A DNA stretch of 64,000 bases from Rotaria sordida (lineage: Eukaryota; Rotifera; Eurotatoria; Philodinida; Philodinidae), in the NCBI GenBank assembly GCA_905250125.1, contig CAJNOL010000287.1, positions 1 through 64,000 of the forward strand, in the 5' to 3' direction. A program made the position numbers and the translations under genes. Under the pieces are notes generated by a model that was not told the DNA's origin, did not search any database, and worked only from the letters and a program-made list of their open reading frames with translations. Positions 24,552 to 37,380 of the stretch are shown piece by piece (the stretch's first letter is position 1; every line of letters begins with the position of its first letter).

Positions 24552-27462
24552 CTCAAAAGAAAATTCCCGAAAGAATAAATCTTGAGCGTTCTTTGATGAC
24601 TATTCTAGTATAGTAGATAGAGCACCAGAAAACCTAACATCATTCAAGTTCACTTGATTTTGTTAAGGTTGGAATGTATTTCTATCGCTACCGATCAAGA
24701 AATCAACATTTTTCCAGCAAAAGTCGTTCTGAATTCGAAGTAAGAGATGTTGCAAAAAGCCATGAAATCGCTCAATTCTGTAGTTTTCAGCGTTCTTCTG
24801 ACCAGCCTCTTTCTAACTTTTCTAATGGCTGAAACCATGGATCCGGCATTGTATTCAGATTCAAATAGATAGATTTACAGACACAGTGACCATTTTGCTT
24901 CTCTAAAAGAGAACTGTCTGACATTTTCTTTTTTAACTTAATTTCAAAAAATATCTTCATGTTTTTCACCGATTTTTGTATAAAAATCTCCTGATTTCTA
25001 AAATTTGAATTTCGTATCCCTGGATGCCAACGAAGTTCAATCAATGCCTCAGTAACAGTAACAGAAAATTCTCACATTGAATTGAGCCTACCCAAGCGTT
25101 GATCTGTTCTTGTTCGAGTCTACACAAGCCTATCCTTCGGCAACTTAGGGTAGGCTCAATCCTACCCAAGCCTATAGAAAGAGATCAACAAAAAACAAAA
25201 TAAAAAAAGAAGAAAAACAGTCATCAACTTATTAACTTCTATCTAGATTAAGACACAAAATAAATTGTTTTTTATATTCGAATAGTGTGGACAGTTTCTT
25301 TTTTACTAATTAAATGACATGTTTTATTAATAATTATCATTAATAAATTAAGATTAATTGACAATTGATTAAGAATTTTTTATGGAGTTTTGTTTTTTTC
25401 TTGAAATATAATTATATTTTGAAGATGATCAATTTTAGCGCTGATAGTTTGATTTTTTTTTAAACAAGATTTGATAAAAATAAAATTCTTCAGCGTCATC
25501 TTTTATTAAATCATGTAATTCAGCCATTTTTTTGTGTTCAAACACGTGTATAATATTTTTTTTTATAATACGTATATTCTATTGGAAAATAAAATCTAAT
25601 AATAAAGTTTTGTAAAAACAATGTCTAATATGTTATTCACTCTACTATTGTATATAACTTTCATTACAAATACTTTGACTGTTAAAATTAAATTTTCAAA
25701 TATATGATAAAGAAATAGGTTCAGATAGATGGAAAATAACAACTAACTATTCTTTGATTTAAATTTTAAATTATAAGATTGTGTAAAACTATTCTTGCAT
25801 ATATTGTACATTCACTATTGTTACTATTATTATCTAATTCTGTTCTTTTCTAATTATAAATTAATATTTAGTTACATTTCAATCTCGAGGAGTCAGGTTT
25901 TTTTGCACTCCGTACTAATGTAAACTTTGATTACCAGAAGTTTACCCTTAAACGTATCATTAGTCCAAATGATTGTTATTTCAGTTAAAAATTGAACAAG
26001 CTCTACAAATTGACATTACTAAAATTTTAAAAGCTAGTTATCCATCCTTTACCTTTTCTCATGAGCAAAAATAGTTGATGTGGTTGATATTGGCGGATTG
26101 AGCGCGCTCATTAATCCCTAGAGACCTTGATTTTGACAGAAAACTAACATTTTTCTAAGAGTTTCTAAATATTCATAAGGTGAAAGATTAGAAAAATCTG
26201 AGTAGAAGAATTGTTGTTGACTGACAATTTTAGATCGATTATTTTAGTATGCGTTATTTTTGTTTGTATGACTTTTCAACATAAATATAATTTGATAATT
26301 CATCGGTAATTGTTTATTTGATACTCACTGATCATTTTGCACTCAAATGTATCTATTTATAATCAAGTTATTATAACGTTGAATGACTGTTAATATTAAT
26401 TGAAAAACATTCTAGTTCACGCTATATTTAACCATTGTTCTTGATTATATTCACTATATATTTGAAGTTTTCCTGCTATTGAAAAATTTCATTAGATTCT
26501 TGTTATTGTTTCATGAAGCATAATTATATGAAATCGAATGCATTGTTAACAAGATTACGTATTGTGATGTCTATAATGCTATCAGGACAATAGTAATCAA
26601 CATATACTTTAATTCTATCATTGGTTTTTTTTCTTCAGTAGTCATAGACGAAATTGTTTCCGTTTTCTTTTTTTGTTCAAAATTGTCTTATTAAACTAAA
26701 AAAATAGATTCGATGATAATGATATGAATATATATTGACATGAAACACACAAATTCATTACATTCTATAGATTGTTCCATTGAATAAGTTGGAGAATATT
26801 TGTTAAACTAATACATCAACCGGAAGATATTCTATTTTCTATATAATCAATATATTATTTGTTTAGAGTAGAAACTACACTTTTCAAAAATAAAATGTTT
26901 AAATAAAAAGATTTATCAGTGCGGATGCAGATCTCACAAACGTTGATTATTATAATTTTACGGTAGATTGTCAGAGGAGTTTATAATTTATTTAAAAAAA
27001 ACTGCCAAATAAATGAATAAATCAAAATTATAACAAATTTTATAGTTAATATATCCAAAATTTTATCATTTCGAAAATGTTTGCATTTAGAATTCCTATT
27101 CTATCAATATATTAGATTCATTTTAAACATTTTTGTATTGTCAAATACATCATCAATACATAACTTCTTGTGTCTTAATGATAATATATACAATACATGT
27201 TGTAGGAAGCAACAACTTTCGAGCATGTCATTCTTTCTCTCGACGGAACTTTAACATATGCTCATGAAGCTTTTGCCTAAATTTCGAATTCAATTATTTC
27301 ATACATTTTAATGTCAGTTATATTCTGACTCTGCTAGATTAATAATATCGCTGTCCTACTGATTGACATCTATAATAAGATCTTTTCACTGTATTAAATA
27401 CCAAAACTAGCAATATTTACATTTATGCCCGGATCAGTATTAAAGAAAGGTAGGTATAATTT
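24552..27462. other. Gene-poor AT-rich region
   Basis: Low-complexity, AT-rich DNA. The first 600 nt (to about 25170) may be the right half of an older insertion with the TAGGGTAGGCTCAA boxes. The rest shows no exon, RNA gene or repeat that I can support. Confidence 0.5.
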
Positions 27463-27965
27463 CAATAGCTAGACAACGGTAATAACTAGTAATTTTCTGG
27501 TTTCAGCAATCGAAAGAGGAGAACTTTGAACGTTTTTTTTTGTCTGACACTATGCAAGATACAATTATCTTAAAACTCATCGTCTTCGCAAACAATTCAA
27601 AAACCTATATGAAAATGATGTTCAGCAACAAGAAAATGTGCCAAAAATCGAGAGAATTCTATAGAATTTGACTGAATACCGACATGATTATGTTTGTTCA
27701 ACATGGAGATGTGTGCAGATAATCATCTAAATCATGCCTTGAACTATACATCTGAAGTTCCTCTATTAAAAACCAATGTTGAAATTCAAAATTATATTGA
27801 AACAGAACATAGTTGTCATGCATTTTTTAAAAATATTCTGTGAAGATGATAGGTTTTAAAATAACTTTGTCTTATATAGTATCAGAGAAAAAAGACATTC
27901 AAAGTTCTCCTCTTTTCATTGCTGAAAAGTAAAAGTCATTAACTGTTGCTGTTGTCCAACTATTG
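27463..27965. mobile_element. Inverted-repeat element (MITE), about 500 nt
   Basis: Imperfect terminal inverted repeats of about 75 nt. The left end starts CAATAGCTAGACAAC and includes TTTCAGCAATCGAAAGAGG and AGAACTTTGAACG. The right end carries the complements (AAAGTTCTCCTCTTTTCATT, GCTGAAA, GTTGTCCAACTATTG). Interior is non-coding. No clear target duplication. Confidence 0.7.
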
Positions 27966-28470
27966 AGCTTACATGCATGAGTCTTTAATTCTGGTGTGGA
28001 TATTAATTGAAACCTACGATAAAAATCTTCGATTCATACAATGCTTTGGAAGATTCTAGAAAGTTTCAAAATGATCTAAGCACTGCTATTAGTGATGCAT
28101 CTTTTTTCATTGCTAGAAAAATGTGCCTATTGATCTTTGACGTTTCTCCTTCCACTCCCGATTGCTAAGACCTTTACTAAGATAATTTTCTACAGTATTC
28201 TTATCAATCAAAATATAAATGTCTTATGATATCAGTATTATTACTATTTGTCAACATTCATTCTATTTATTCAAGATGTTTTTCTGTCATCTAAAAGATA
28301 TTCGAAACCGGATATAACTATTTGTTTTAGCATTATGTGTCAGCTATTATTATATAATTATCTGTCTGAAACCATGAATAACAATTATCTTGTATTAAAT
28401 TGTGTTATTAATGCAACATATTACTATTTCAATTTATATATTCTATGTCATAGAAAGTAACGAGTAAACA

Positions 28471-28680
28471 GAAATTTTGTCAGCTGAGTTTTAACAATTT
28501 GTTCAATTTCCGTCAGACTTTTGATAATAAAAAGATTGTTGAAATATAGAGTTATACCGACATTCTCATTTTATTGCACTATGACTTCATTAGTAAACCG
28601 GAATTTCAACATTCTTTTTTATTGAGAAGATTCCGGCGGAAATTGAACAAACGTACCAAAAATCAGGTGGCAAAATTCTA
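28471..28680. mobile_element. Short hairpin MITE, about 210 nt
   Basis: Two arms of about 70 nt. The left has TTTGTTCAATTTCCGTCAGA and AAGATTGTTGAAAT, and the right has the inverses TTCCGGCGGAAATTGAACAA and ATTTCAACATTC. Very short loop region. Non-coding. Confidence 0.7.
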
Positions 28681-31559
28681 CACAACCAATTACGATCATC
28701 TTCTAAAGTGAAACTTTATTTTCTTGAACACATCTTTCAAAATTCGAAAACATGTTTTAGATCGTATATTACTGAAGTTCTCATTCCATGCAGTTATCTA
28801 CGAAAAAAAAATCAATCGAATAAAGCAGTCCTTATTCAATCAAATACAAATAATCTAACATTTAAACGTGATAAAATATATCTGGATTTCTCATAATGTT
28901 GCTCTATATAATGATCCATGATTTACATCTCAAAGTTAAATTTCGATAATTTATATATTGAATAGTCAAAAAATGAATTAAATTAAAACCAATACTTATT
29001 GAAAGTTGCTTTCAATGGTTAATACATATATAATTCTCAATGATAGTGAAACAATGATTGTGACTGTGCAAGATAATAAATTCGCTTATTGTATTTAATG
29101 TCATTTTTCTAACAAATTATATCTCGTAAGTAAATAATTCAATTCAATTAATTTTCTTTTAAAGAAAAATCAAAATTAATAGTTGTTTTATTTCTGAATA
29201 CATTTCATTTTTATTCGTTAATGCATATAATCTTCTAAAAGTGAAGGACACATTCTTCTATCTATCATCATGTTGTAATAAAACTATTTTTCTCCTAGTT
29301 TTATTAACATGCAAGATAGAAAGCATAATATTTTATAGTCAATCCTATCCTTGGTATCAAGGGACCATATATAACATTAGATCATTATCAAAAAATAAAA
29401 TATGTTATTTATACATTCAACTAATTTGTATATTTTGAATTCATTGGATGTTCAACTTGCTTGTTGTAATATAACTTTCGTGACCGAGTTTCTATATAAT
29501 ATTTTTCTTTTTCCCAACGGTGTATTCTTTATCATACAAATTAATGCAATGAAAATTCTTCTATACAGTCCTCAAATGTCGTGCTTATAGAGAAATTCAA
29601 TTGTTTTAACGAAATTATTAGATTGTATCGGAGCTTCGATCTTATAATGGAAAGTTAAAGCTCTCAAATATAGAATGTCGAACATTATTAGTATATATAA
29701 TTTCTCTTAGAAAAATATTTTTTTCAATTTAAAAAACCAACGGCCTGTAAATTTCTGTTTTTTTTTTTCGTGTAATATTTGTCTGTTGTCAACAACGGTT
29801 CTGAATGATTTTTGCTAGATTTTCCAAGTTCTATCAAATAAGAACATCCATTTGAAATCACTTCAATCAAAGATAAATTATATTCAGTAAAAGATAAGAG
29901 TTTAAAAGAACTTAATAACATTACGCTTTAATAGAATGTAGAAATATAAAAAGATAACATTATATATGAAATAAGATTCTGCTTATTATTCAAGGTCAAT
30001 ATTCAACAAATAGAGAGCATAATTATTGCCTAATACACTGATTTTTGTTTGAACTACTGGAAATTCATCAAAGAGAGTAAAATACTTTTATTCACATAAT
30101 TTATAAATTAGTTCAAAGGTTACTTGGGCACAATATTTTCAAAATATTGACAAAAGTGTTAAATAAATGAAAATACAAGAGTAGTTTAAAGTTAACTCTA
30201 GGACAAAACTGTTTTTTTTTTCTTTTACCATGTTCACATGTCATAATGTAAATTCATTATCATTGATAAAATCATGCTTAATTTCCTGAATAAAAATAAA
30301 ATGGCACACGTATCATCAATGAAAATGTCATTAAATCTATCATGAAACTAAATGAGTACCAGTAAATATAGCTATTAATCGATATTATCATATTCTATTT
30401 ACTTGCAACATGATAGTATATTTAAGTATATGTGACTATTATTTTTTTTTTTTTTTGAAATTCTGTCGATAGGAAGTAATTATTGTAAATGAATATGAAT
30501 TTTTTTTTTTCTTCGTATTAAACATTATTCATTCAACTAGTCAAAAGTAATACTCAAGAGTGAAGGTAAGTGCGTCAAACTTTTTGAAATTTCTAAACAA
30601 GAAATTTGTTAGATAAGAATAAATTGTTGCTCATAATGAATAAAATGTTAACGCTATTGGTAATCTTTTTGCGTAATTAATATGATTTTTCGGTAAAAGA
30701 TTGGATCTTATTTTTATTAATCATACAAAATTTTCTTAACAATATGAAAAAAAAAAATAATAAGAATACATAATTTCTATGAAAGTAGAATTTAAAAAAA
30801 AAATTGGTTTCTTTTGATATCGTATCAAATAATGAATATTAAGAAAATACAAAAATAGCTGTATGCTAGTCTTTATTGATCTTTTTCTATTAGTTCTCAG
30901 AAAACAAAAAAATCTTTCTATTTATGCTTTTCGATGATAATACAAATATATTACTTTAGTTTACAAATAGAAGGATTCTATTGAGTGTGAAAATTCGGTA
31001 ACTAAAGTATTTTTTAAGCATGTCACTATTCGACAATGAATTCTTGCATACATTCGTTGTAAAAGAGTAAATAGAGAATAATCTTCAATATAAGTACAAA
31101 TGACAATATGGTATCAACAATTTAAAATTATATCGAATTTTATTTCTAGTTGAATAATTTTCTCTTCTGCTCTATAAATCAAAGCAGTTGTTTTATGTTC
31201 TCATAATGTAACCTTGAGTTTGACTGCCTTTTTTTTTTGCACTAATCAACAGCGAATTACAAACCAAGGTTTGACACTGTCTTTATTCATTGTGAATATT
31301 AAGTAAGGTTCTTTTTCCTTATTAGATATGTATTTTTATAATGATCATTTCTTTGGAACAAAAATTTTTTTTTTTTTTCATCTAGATCTCTAGAGAAATT
31401 TATCAAAATATTAGAATATTAATGAAAAAATACTTTATTTTGGCTCGTCTAATATGAGAAAAGAGAAAAATCAATGAGTCGGAAAGATAGTTTCATTTGT
31501 CTTAATATAAAATATAGAAAGATTTAGTCATTCTTTTAGAATATTATTTTTTTTTTAGT
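28681..31559. other. Gene-poor AT-rich region
   Basis: Many short spurious frames, poly-T and poly-A runs, no splice-flanked coding segments. Nothing supported. Confidence 0.5.
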
Positions 31560-31699
31560 ATGTTGGCCGACTACAATCTCCTTGCTAGAATAATCAAGTT
31601 TCTGTCCCTTTTTTTTTCCTTTCTATACTTTGACATCTTCGCTCGTTTGTGTCTGTCTATTGGCCTGAATATGCTTGTATCGTCCTTTTTTCCTCTTCT

Positions 31700-32180
31700 T
31701 CTACTAATATTTTCTATTGAATACAAATGGCAATGGTGCTCTCTTCTAACAGCACCATCACCGCTCTTATCTTATAGTGTTGCCTGCTCGACAATGATGG
31801 TGGTAGAGAATACCGCGCGCCGTCAAGCAGTAGCAGCCTAATCACATTAATGAAGAAGAAATTCTATCGTCGTTCTACAGGCCGTCCGTCCGCTATCGTT
31901 GCATTACTGACAAGAAAAAAAGGAAGAAAAGAGGAAAAAATGGAGAAAGGCGGCATCATCGAAGCGTCTGCGGGCGGGAGGATAGCTCGTCGGCAGCTGT
32001 TACCCGACCAACGACGAGTGTGAACTATTATCTACTCTATTACAAAAGAAGCAAAAGAAGAAGAAGAAGAAGAAGAAGAAAAGAATAGGAAAAAAATTGC
32101 GATAACCAAACGAGCGAGGGCGAGTGGTTCAGATCGAACCGTTGCTTATTGGCCAAATAGCGAGAAAGAAAGAATTTTCC
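31700..32180 (+). promoter_or_regulatory. Locally GC/CpG-enriched segment, candidate promoter or 5' exon of the Go alpha gene
   Basis: Within a very AT-rich region this part is much richer in CG (for example ACCGCGCGCCGTCAAG, GGCCGTCCGTCCGC, GCGTCTGCGGGCGGG). It includes a GAA repeat at about 32056-32080. No convincing protein is encoded. The next gene downstream on the same strand is Go alpha at 35224, so an untranslated first exon or promoter with a 3-kb leader intron is a reasonable guess, not shown by the sequence. Confidence 0.35.
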
Positions 32181-34259
32181 GTAAAAAAGAAGCATCAGGA
32201 ATAGAGACAACTTTTCTCTTCTATCTCTTTTCTTTTTTTTCTCTCTTTCTCCCTCTATCTATGTAGTGTGCAGAATAGAGTAGGCGACGACCCACAACAC
32301 AATAACAACAATATTAGTTTTACCATCACTACTAACATCTAATAGCAAAAGCAATTCCATTTTTTTTTCTCTCTTTTCTCATTTCTATAATTCACAAACA
32401 TCAACAAAATTTTCGTTAGACGATAAAAAAATTAAGACTTTTTGTTTTTTATATTTCAGACATAAAAATCTATTGAATGAAGAATAACCAACAATGTTTT
32501 ATTATTTAAAAAGTAAAGGGTATGTTTCTCATTTAGTATTCTATCGATATATTTATTATTCTATCAAATATAGAGAATTGAACATCAGTTAACATAATCA
32601 AATCAAATATTCGTATAATATACATTCTCCTCTCCAGGTAATTTTATTTTTATTTTTTTACATAGAAACATAGAATCAATTTGTTTTTTTTTATTTTTTA
32701 ATGAGAATTTTAAATGCTAGACTACTTGATCTAATCTTTTTTTTTGTTTTGTTTTATTGTTGTCTTTCAATGAATCTTTTCAAACTTATTGAATAGTCAT
32801 AGTCTATTGAATGATTTCTTGTCATATGTTTAACTAGTAGGATAATGATGAAAAATGTTTGTTATCTTCTTCGTAAGTTTAAGTCCTGGTTTTAAGTGAC
32901 ATGATAGTCTAGCAAAAAAAGAAATATCCGCCCGACAGCACATAATAAGAAAAAAAAAAAAAAAAAGAAGAAAAAATCCTTAAAAAAACTTGAGCAAGCG
33001 AAATGAAGAAAAGGAGAAAAAGGAAATGTTCCGTTGCGATGACGCATAGTTGAAACATTCCAAGAAATTGAGTTAACAACGAGGGTAAATCAGTAATATG
33101 GTGTACTGTTTTTTCTTTCTTATATTTAAACTAACACCATCAACATAAGAAAAAATATTAAATAGTTGAACATGGTGGGTAAGAAAAGAAAAACAGAGAT
33201 AAAAATAATCTTTCTGTTCTTGTTTAACATATCTATCAAATTGTATGCATCACTCACGCACACGATTCTGCAAATTATTTCTTCTTCGTTTGTAAATAGT
33301 TACTAATATTAGTAAAAAAAAGAAACAAGAGAACATTGTAAAGAAAAAGAAAAAAAATCCAGAATAGTGATACTATTAATAACTAACACAAACATTACAT
33401 ATATAAGAAGAATAAAAGAGAAAAAAGAAAGAAATAGAGAACATCGTATATGCAACATTCGAAAAATCAATATATATATATATCTCAGATTTGATCTTGT
33501 ATAGAACAAAAATCTAATCTTAAATTAAAAATTCCCCAGTCGAAGAAGAGTGTTTTTTTTTCTTCTATTTAATTAGTTTTAGGCGACTTTTGGCACGCGA
33601 TTTCTACTTTTTCCGATCATCTAAGTTTACGTGAATGTTATATATATATATATATACATAATATATAGAAAAGAAAGCGAACGCGTTTTAATATGCATTT
33701 AGCGTGTGTGTCGACAAACGGAAGCCAGAGAAAATCATACAAAAAGCATTTTTTTACTTTTTATTAAAAGAAAGAAAAAAATCTTCAATAACATGAATTG
33801 GGTAGGTTAAAATCTTTGAACTCTTTTTTTTTGTTTGATTTATTATTACATATTTGATATGCATATATCGAGTTTTCTGTTTTCAAAATGCTTTTGAGAA
33901 AATATAGTTTGGTCGATTTTAGAGAACGGTAACTATTATTCAGATTTCACCTTTTCTTACAATTCCAAGAGTATAATTGGATGTGATACCGTATTTTGAA
34001 TACAACAGGACTCGGAAGTTCGTGCGATGACGCTGTTATGGATCCGAATTTGGACTCGACAAAATCGACACTTATATCTGATTGGGTTCAAATTCACGTT
34101 TTTTCCTTGTCTCTTCAATACCGGGTACTTTCTTTATTACAATTCTGCATCGGGATCACTGTTGTAACCAAAAAAAAAATAATAATTCGATATTGAACCT
34201 TTTTTTAGAATTTTCTCCTCTTTAAAATGCCGTTTAAGATGTGAGGATCGAACAATTTC
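32181..34259. other. Probable leader intron or intergenic DNA upstream of Go alpha
   Basis: AT-rich, with long poly-A and poly-T tracts and (TA)n near 33470-33480 and 33640-33655. No coding exon recognised. Confidence 0.45.
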
Positions 34260-34556
34260 CAGCAGAGAAAAATATTGTGCATTTATCGTGATCAGCGTTA
34301 GTCACGACTAGAGGTTGTCAAGGCCAAAATTCTAAAACTTGATCGAATCGTACTTTGATACTCTCAATTACATTTTATAACCGGAATTGTAATAATTGCC
34401 CTAAAGATATGAGATACTTTTTTTCCGATTTTTTGTATTCAATGATTAGTGCACTCTAAACATTTCTTAGACTACCGGAGGCTATCGAGTCTAAAATATT
34501 TGAACCCAATCCAACGGACTTTAGCTACGATAAATTCATAGCATTTTTCTCTGCTA
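34260..34556. mobile_element. Inverted-repeat element (MITE), about 300 nt
   Basis: Left end AGCAGAGAAAAATATTGTGC then ATTTATCGTGAT; right end is the inverse (TACGATAAATTCATAGC, ATTTTTCTCTGCT). Terminal repeats about 35-45 nt. Interior non-coding. Confidence 0.6.
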
Positions 34557-35223
34557 GCGATTATTGTATCTTTAAGTTTTAAACAGTATTTTGAAAAAAG
34601 AGATCATTTTGAACAAAAGATGCGATTCGAGTTATTCTTCTTGTTTTGTTAGGGAAGGCTATTGTGAAAAAATTTGACATAGATGACTATTTTGTGTATA
34701 TGACTAAGTTATAAACGATCAAGATTTCACCTATGCGTTGGATTCTTTCAGAAAAACAAAATAAATATAAAATTATTTCTTGTTATTAATTTCTTATTGC
34801 ACATTTCTCAATAGATTAAAAGCTTTCATTTCGTTGAAACTAACACTATATTATTCCGAAAGGAACTTTAATAGTTAGTTACATATGTTAATTAAAAAGC
34901 TTTTGATATTCTGTTGCTCTTTTTTTCTTTGAATTAGAAAATTTAAAAAAATTAAGAAAGCTTGGAAAGAAAATATTATAGAGTAACTTTGGGTTTTTTA
35001 CTCTTTATTCAGATTCGAAATTGAATCTAAAATAAAATCTAAGTGCGAAGTTGAATGACTCAGAAATTTTTATCAATTATACTTTTTATTATTCGCTTAT
35101 TCACATGTCATTTTTTTTCATTAAAAATGAATAAATCTTATCAATCTTAACGTCATTTTCAAGAAAGAAAAATAATAAATATATATTTATATTTAGTTAC
35201 GTAAAAAGCTACTTCCATCAAAA

Positions 35224-36810
35224 ATGGGTCTTTGTGCATCTGGTATGAGCTCTGAAGAGCGTGAAGCTATGGAACGAAGTAAAGCATTAGATAAACAATT
35301 AAAAGAAGATGCTGAACGAGCAGCTAAAGATGTTAAATTACTTCTGCTCGGTAAATAAAACAAATAAATCTTTTCAAAAAAAAAAAAAAAAAAATTCTTT
35401 TATTTTTTAATTAATTAAAAATTTAAATATATATATAGGTGCTGGTGAATCTGGTAAATCAACAATATTAAAACAAATGAAAATTATTCATATGGATGGA
35501 TATTCAAAAGAAGATTTTGAACAATATCGAGAAGTTGTTTATTCAAATACAATTCAATCCTTAGCAACAATTATTCGTGCTATGGAAACACTTAATATTC
35601 AATTTAGTTCGAGTGATCGTGAACGAGATGCTGCAATGGGTAATAATCATTATTTTTGTTCAAATAATTAAAAACAAAAAATCATTTTAATATTTTTTTT
35701 TTTTTTTTAGTATTAGACAAAATATCTCGTATGGCCGATACAGAACCATTTGAAAGTGAATTACTTGATGCAATGAAAAAATTATGGAATGATAATGGTG
35801 TACAACAATGTTTTAATCGTTCAAATGAATATCAATTAAACGATTCAGCTAAATATTTTCTTGATAAATTAGATGAAATTGGTTCACCACAATATTTACC
35901 AAGTACACAAGATATTTTACGTACTCGAGTTAAAACAACTGGTATTGTTGAAATTAATTTTACATTTAAAGGTTTGTTTTTTTTGTTTATTTTCAAATTT
36001 AAATTTCTATTAATTGAATAATTGTTTTTTTTTTGTAGATCTTAATTTTCGTGTATTTGATGTTGGTGGTCAAAGATCTGAACGAAAAAAATGGATTCAT
36101 TGTTTTGAAGATGTAACTGCAATTATATTTATTGTTGCTTTAAGTGAATATGATCAAGTAAGTTGAATTTATTTTACAAAAGAAAAAATAAAATTTTAAT
36201 TTAATATTTTTAAAAACAAAAAAAAAAAAAAGGTTCTTGTGGAAGATGAAACAACAAATCGTATGCATGAATCTCTTCGTTTATTTGATTCAATTTGTAA
36301 TAATAAATGGTTTGTTAATACATCGATTATTCTCTTTTTAAATAAAAAAGATTTATTTGCTGAAAAAATTACACGATCAAGTTTAAGGTACGTTGGTTTT
36401 GTTTTTTTCTGTTATCTTTTTTTTCATTAAAAATTTATTTATTTGTATTTAATAGAAAATGTTTTCCCGAATATCAAGGTAAAGATGAATATACAGAAGC
36501 CAGCGAATATATTCAAGCTCAATTTGTGGCACAAAATAAAAGCGAACAAAAAGTTTGTTATTAATAATAAAATGATTTTGTTTTTTGTTGATATTAAATA
36601 AAAACTAAAATTTGTTTTACTTAGGAAATCTATTGTCATTTAACATGCGCTACAGATACTCAAAATGTTCAATTTGTTTTGTAAGTTTTTTTTGTTTTTT
36701 ATAGAAAATAACAAATGAATATTTATTTATTTTTTTTTTTTTTGTCTTTTAGTGATGCTGTTACTGATGTCATCATAACAAATAATCTTCGTGCCAGTGG
36801 CCTCTATTAG
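35224..36810 (+). CDS. GNAO1: Heterotrimeric G protein alpha subunit, Go class
   Basis: Eight exons (35224-35350, 35439-35639, 35711-35971, 36039-36157, 36233-36387, 36456-36552, 36625-36680, 36753-36810) join to 357 aa (Go is usually 354). It starts MGLC: Gly2 and Cys4 are the expected myristoylation and palmitoylation sites. P-loop GAGESGKS is at 43-50, then RTRVKTTG (switch I), [12 protein letters not shown] (switch II, catalytic Gln), FLNKKDLF (guanine contact) and CATDTQNVQ. Sequence such as [17 protein letters not shown] and the block [19 protein letters not shown] is diagnostic of Go over Gi, Gq and Gs. The protein couples seven-pass receptors to channels and cyclase, mainly in neurons. 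Oddity: the tail ends NNLRASGLY where Go has a Cys at the fourth position from the end, so the pertussis-toxin ADP-ribosylation site is replaced by Ser354. Confidence 0.96.
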
Positions 36811-37380
36811 ACGAATTATTACAAAGCTTATTAATTTTTTTTTCTTTTATAAAAAAAAAAACACAAACGTTTTCGCGTATATCCAGATACCAAGTATCGC
36901 CGTCGCTCAGCTTTTTGTTTCTCTAGCTTTCGTTTTTTTTTCTTTTGTCAATTTCGACAAGCGCCGGTCGATCTTTCTTTTATTCATATATGATTTTTTT
37001 CTTTTTTTTTTTTTTTCTTCTTGTTCTAATTCTCAATCTATCTAGAGTGCGACTAGTCAAGTATAATGATCGGAGACGGCTTTATTTCTTTTGCTGTCGT
37101 GTGTGTGTGGTGTATCTCATATCTTCAACTCTCTTCTGGCTGCTTGTCATCAATGTTGTTTTTGTTGTTTATTTCACGTATTTAATTTGCGCGTTTCCTT
37201 CTTTTTTTTTTTTTTTTTGTAAATGTGTGTGTGCTTTTCTTTCTTTTTTTTTTCTTTTTCTCGCAATCATTTCATTATTTTTTATTGTATTACTTCTTTA
37301 TTTTAAATGTCTGAGTTTTCGTTTTTTTCTTTTTTCTTTTTTTTTTTCGGAAATTAACATCGAGATCCAGACTTAAGAAA
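36811..37380 (+). other. Probable Go alpha 3' UTR
   Basis: Extremely T-rich sense strand with C-rich and GT-containing patches straight after the stop codon. Apparent long frames here (for example 36945-37376) read only as Phe/Leu/Ser runs from poly-T. Consistent with a 3' UTR. End not determined. Confidence 0.45.

Noticed and set aside
31560..31841. 93-aa open frame
   Set aside because: Hydrophobic low-complexity reading, no family features. Better explained by the CpG-rich non-coding segment.
36945..37376. 143-aa open frame after the Go alpha gene
   Set aside because: Composed almost wholly of Phe/Leu/Ser/Val from T-rich sequence, no splice context, overlaps the expected 3' UTR.
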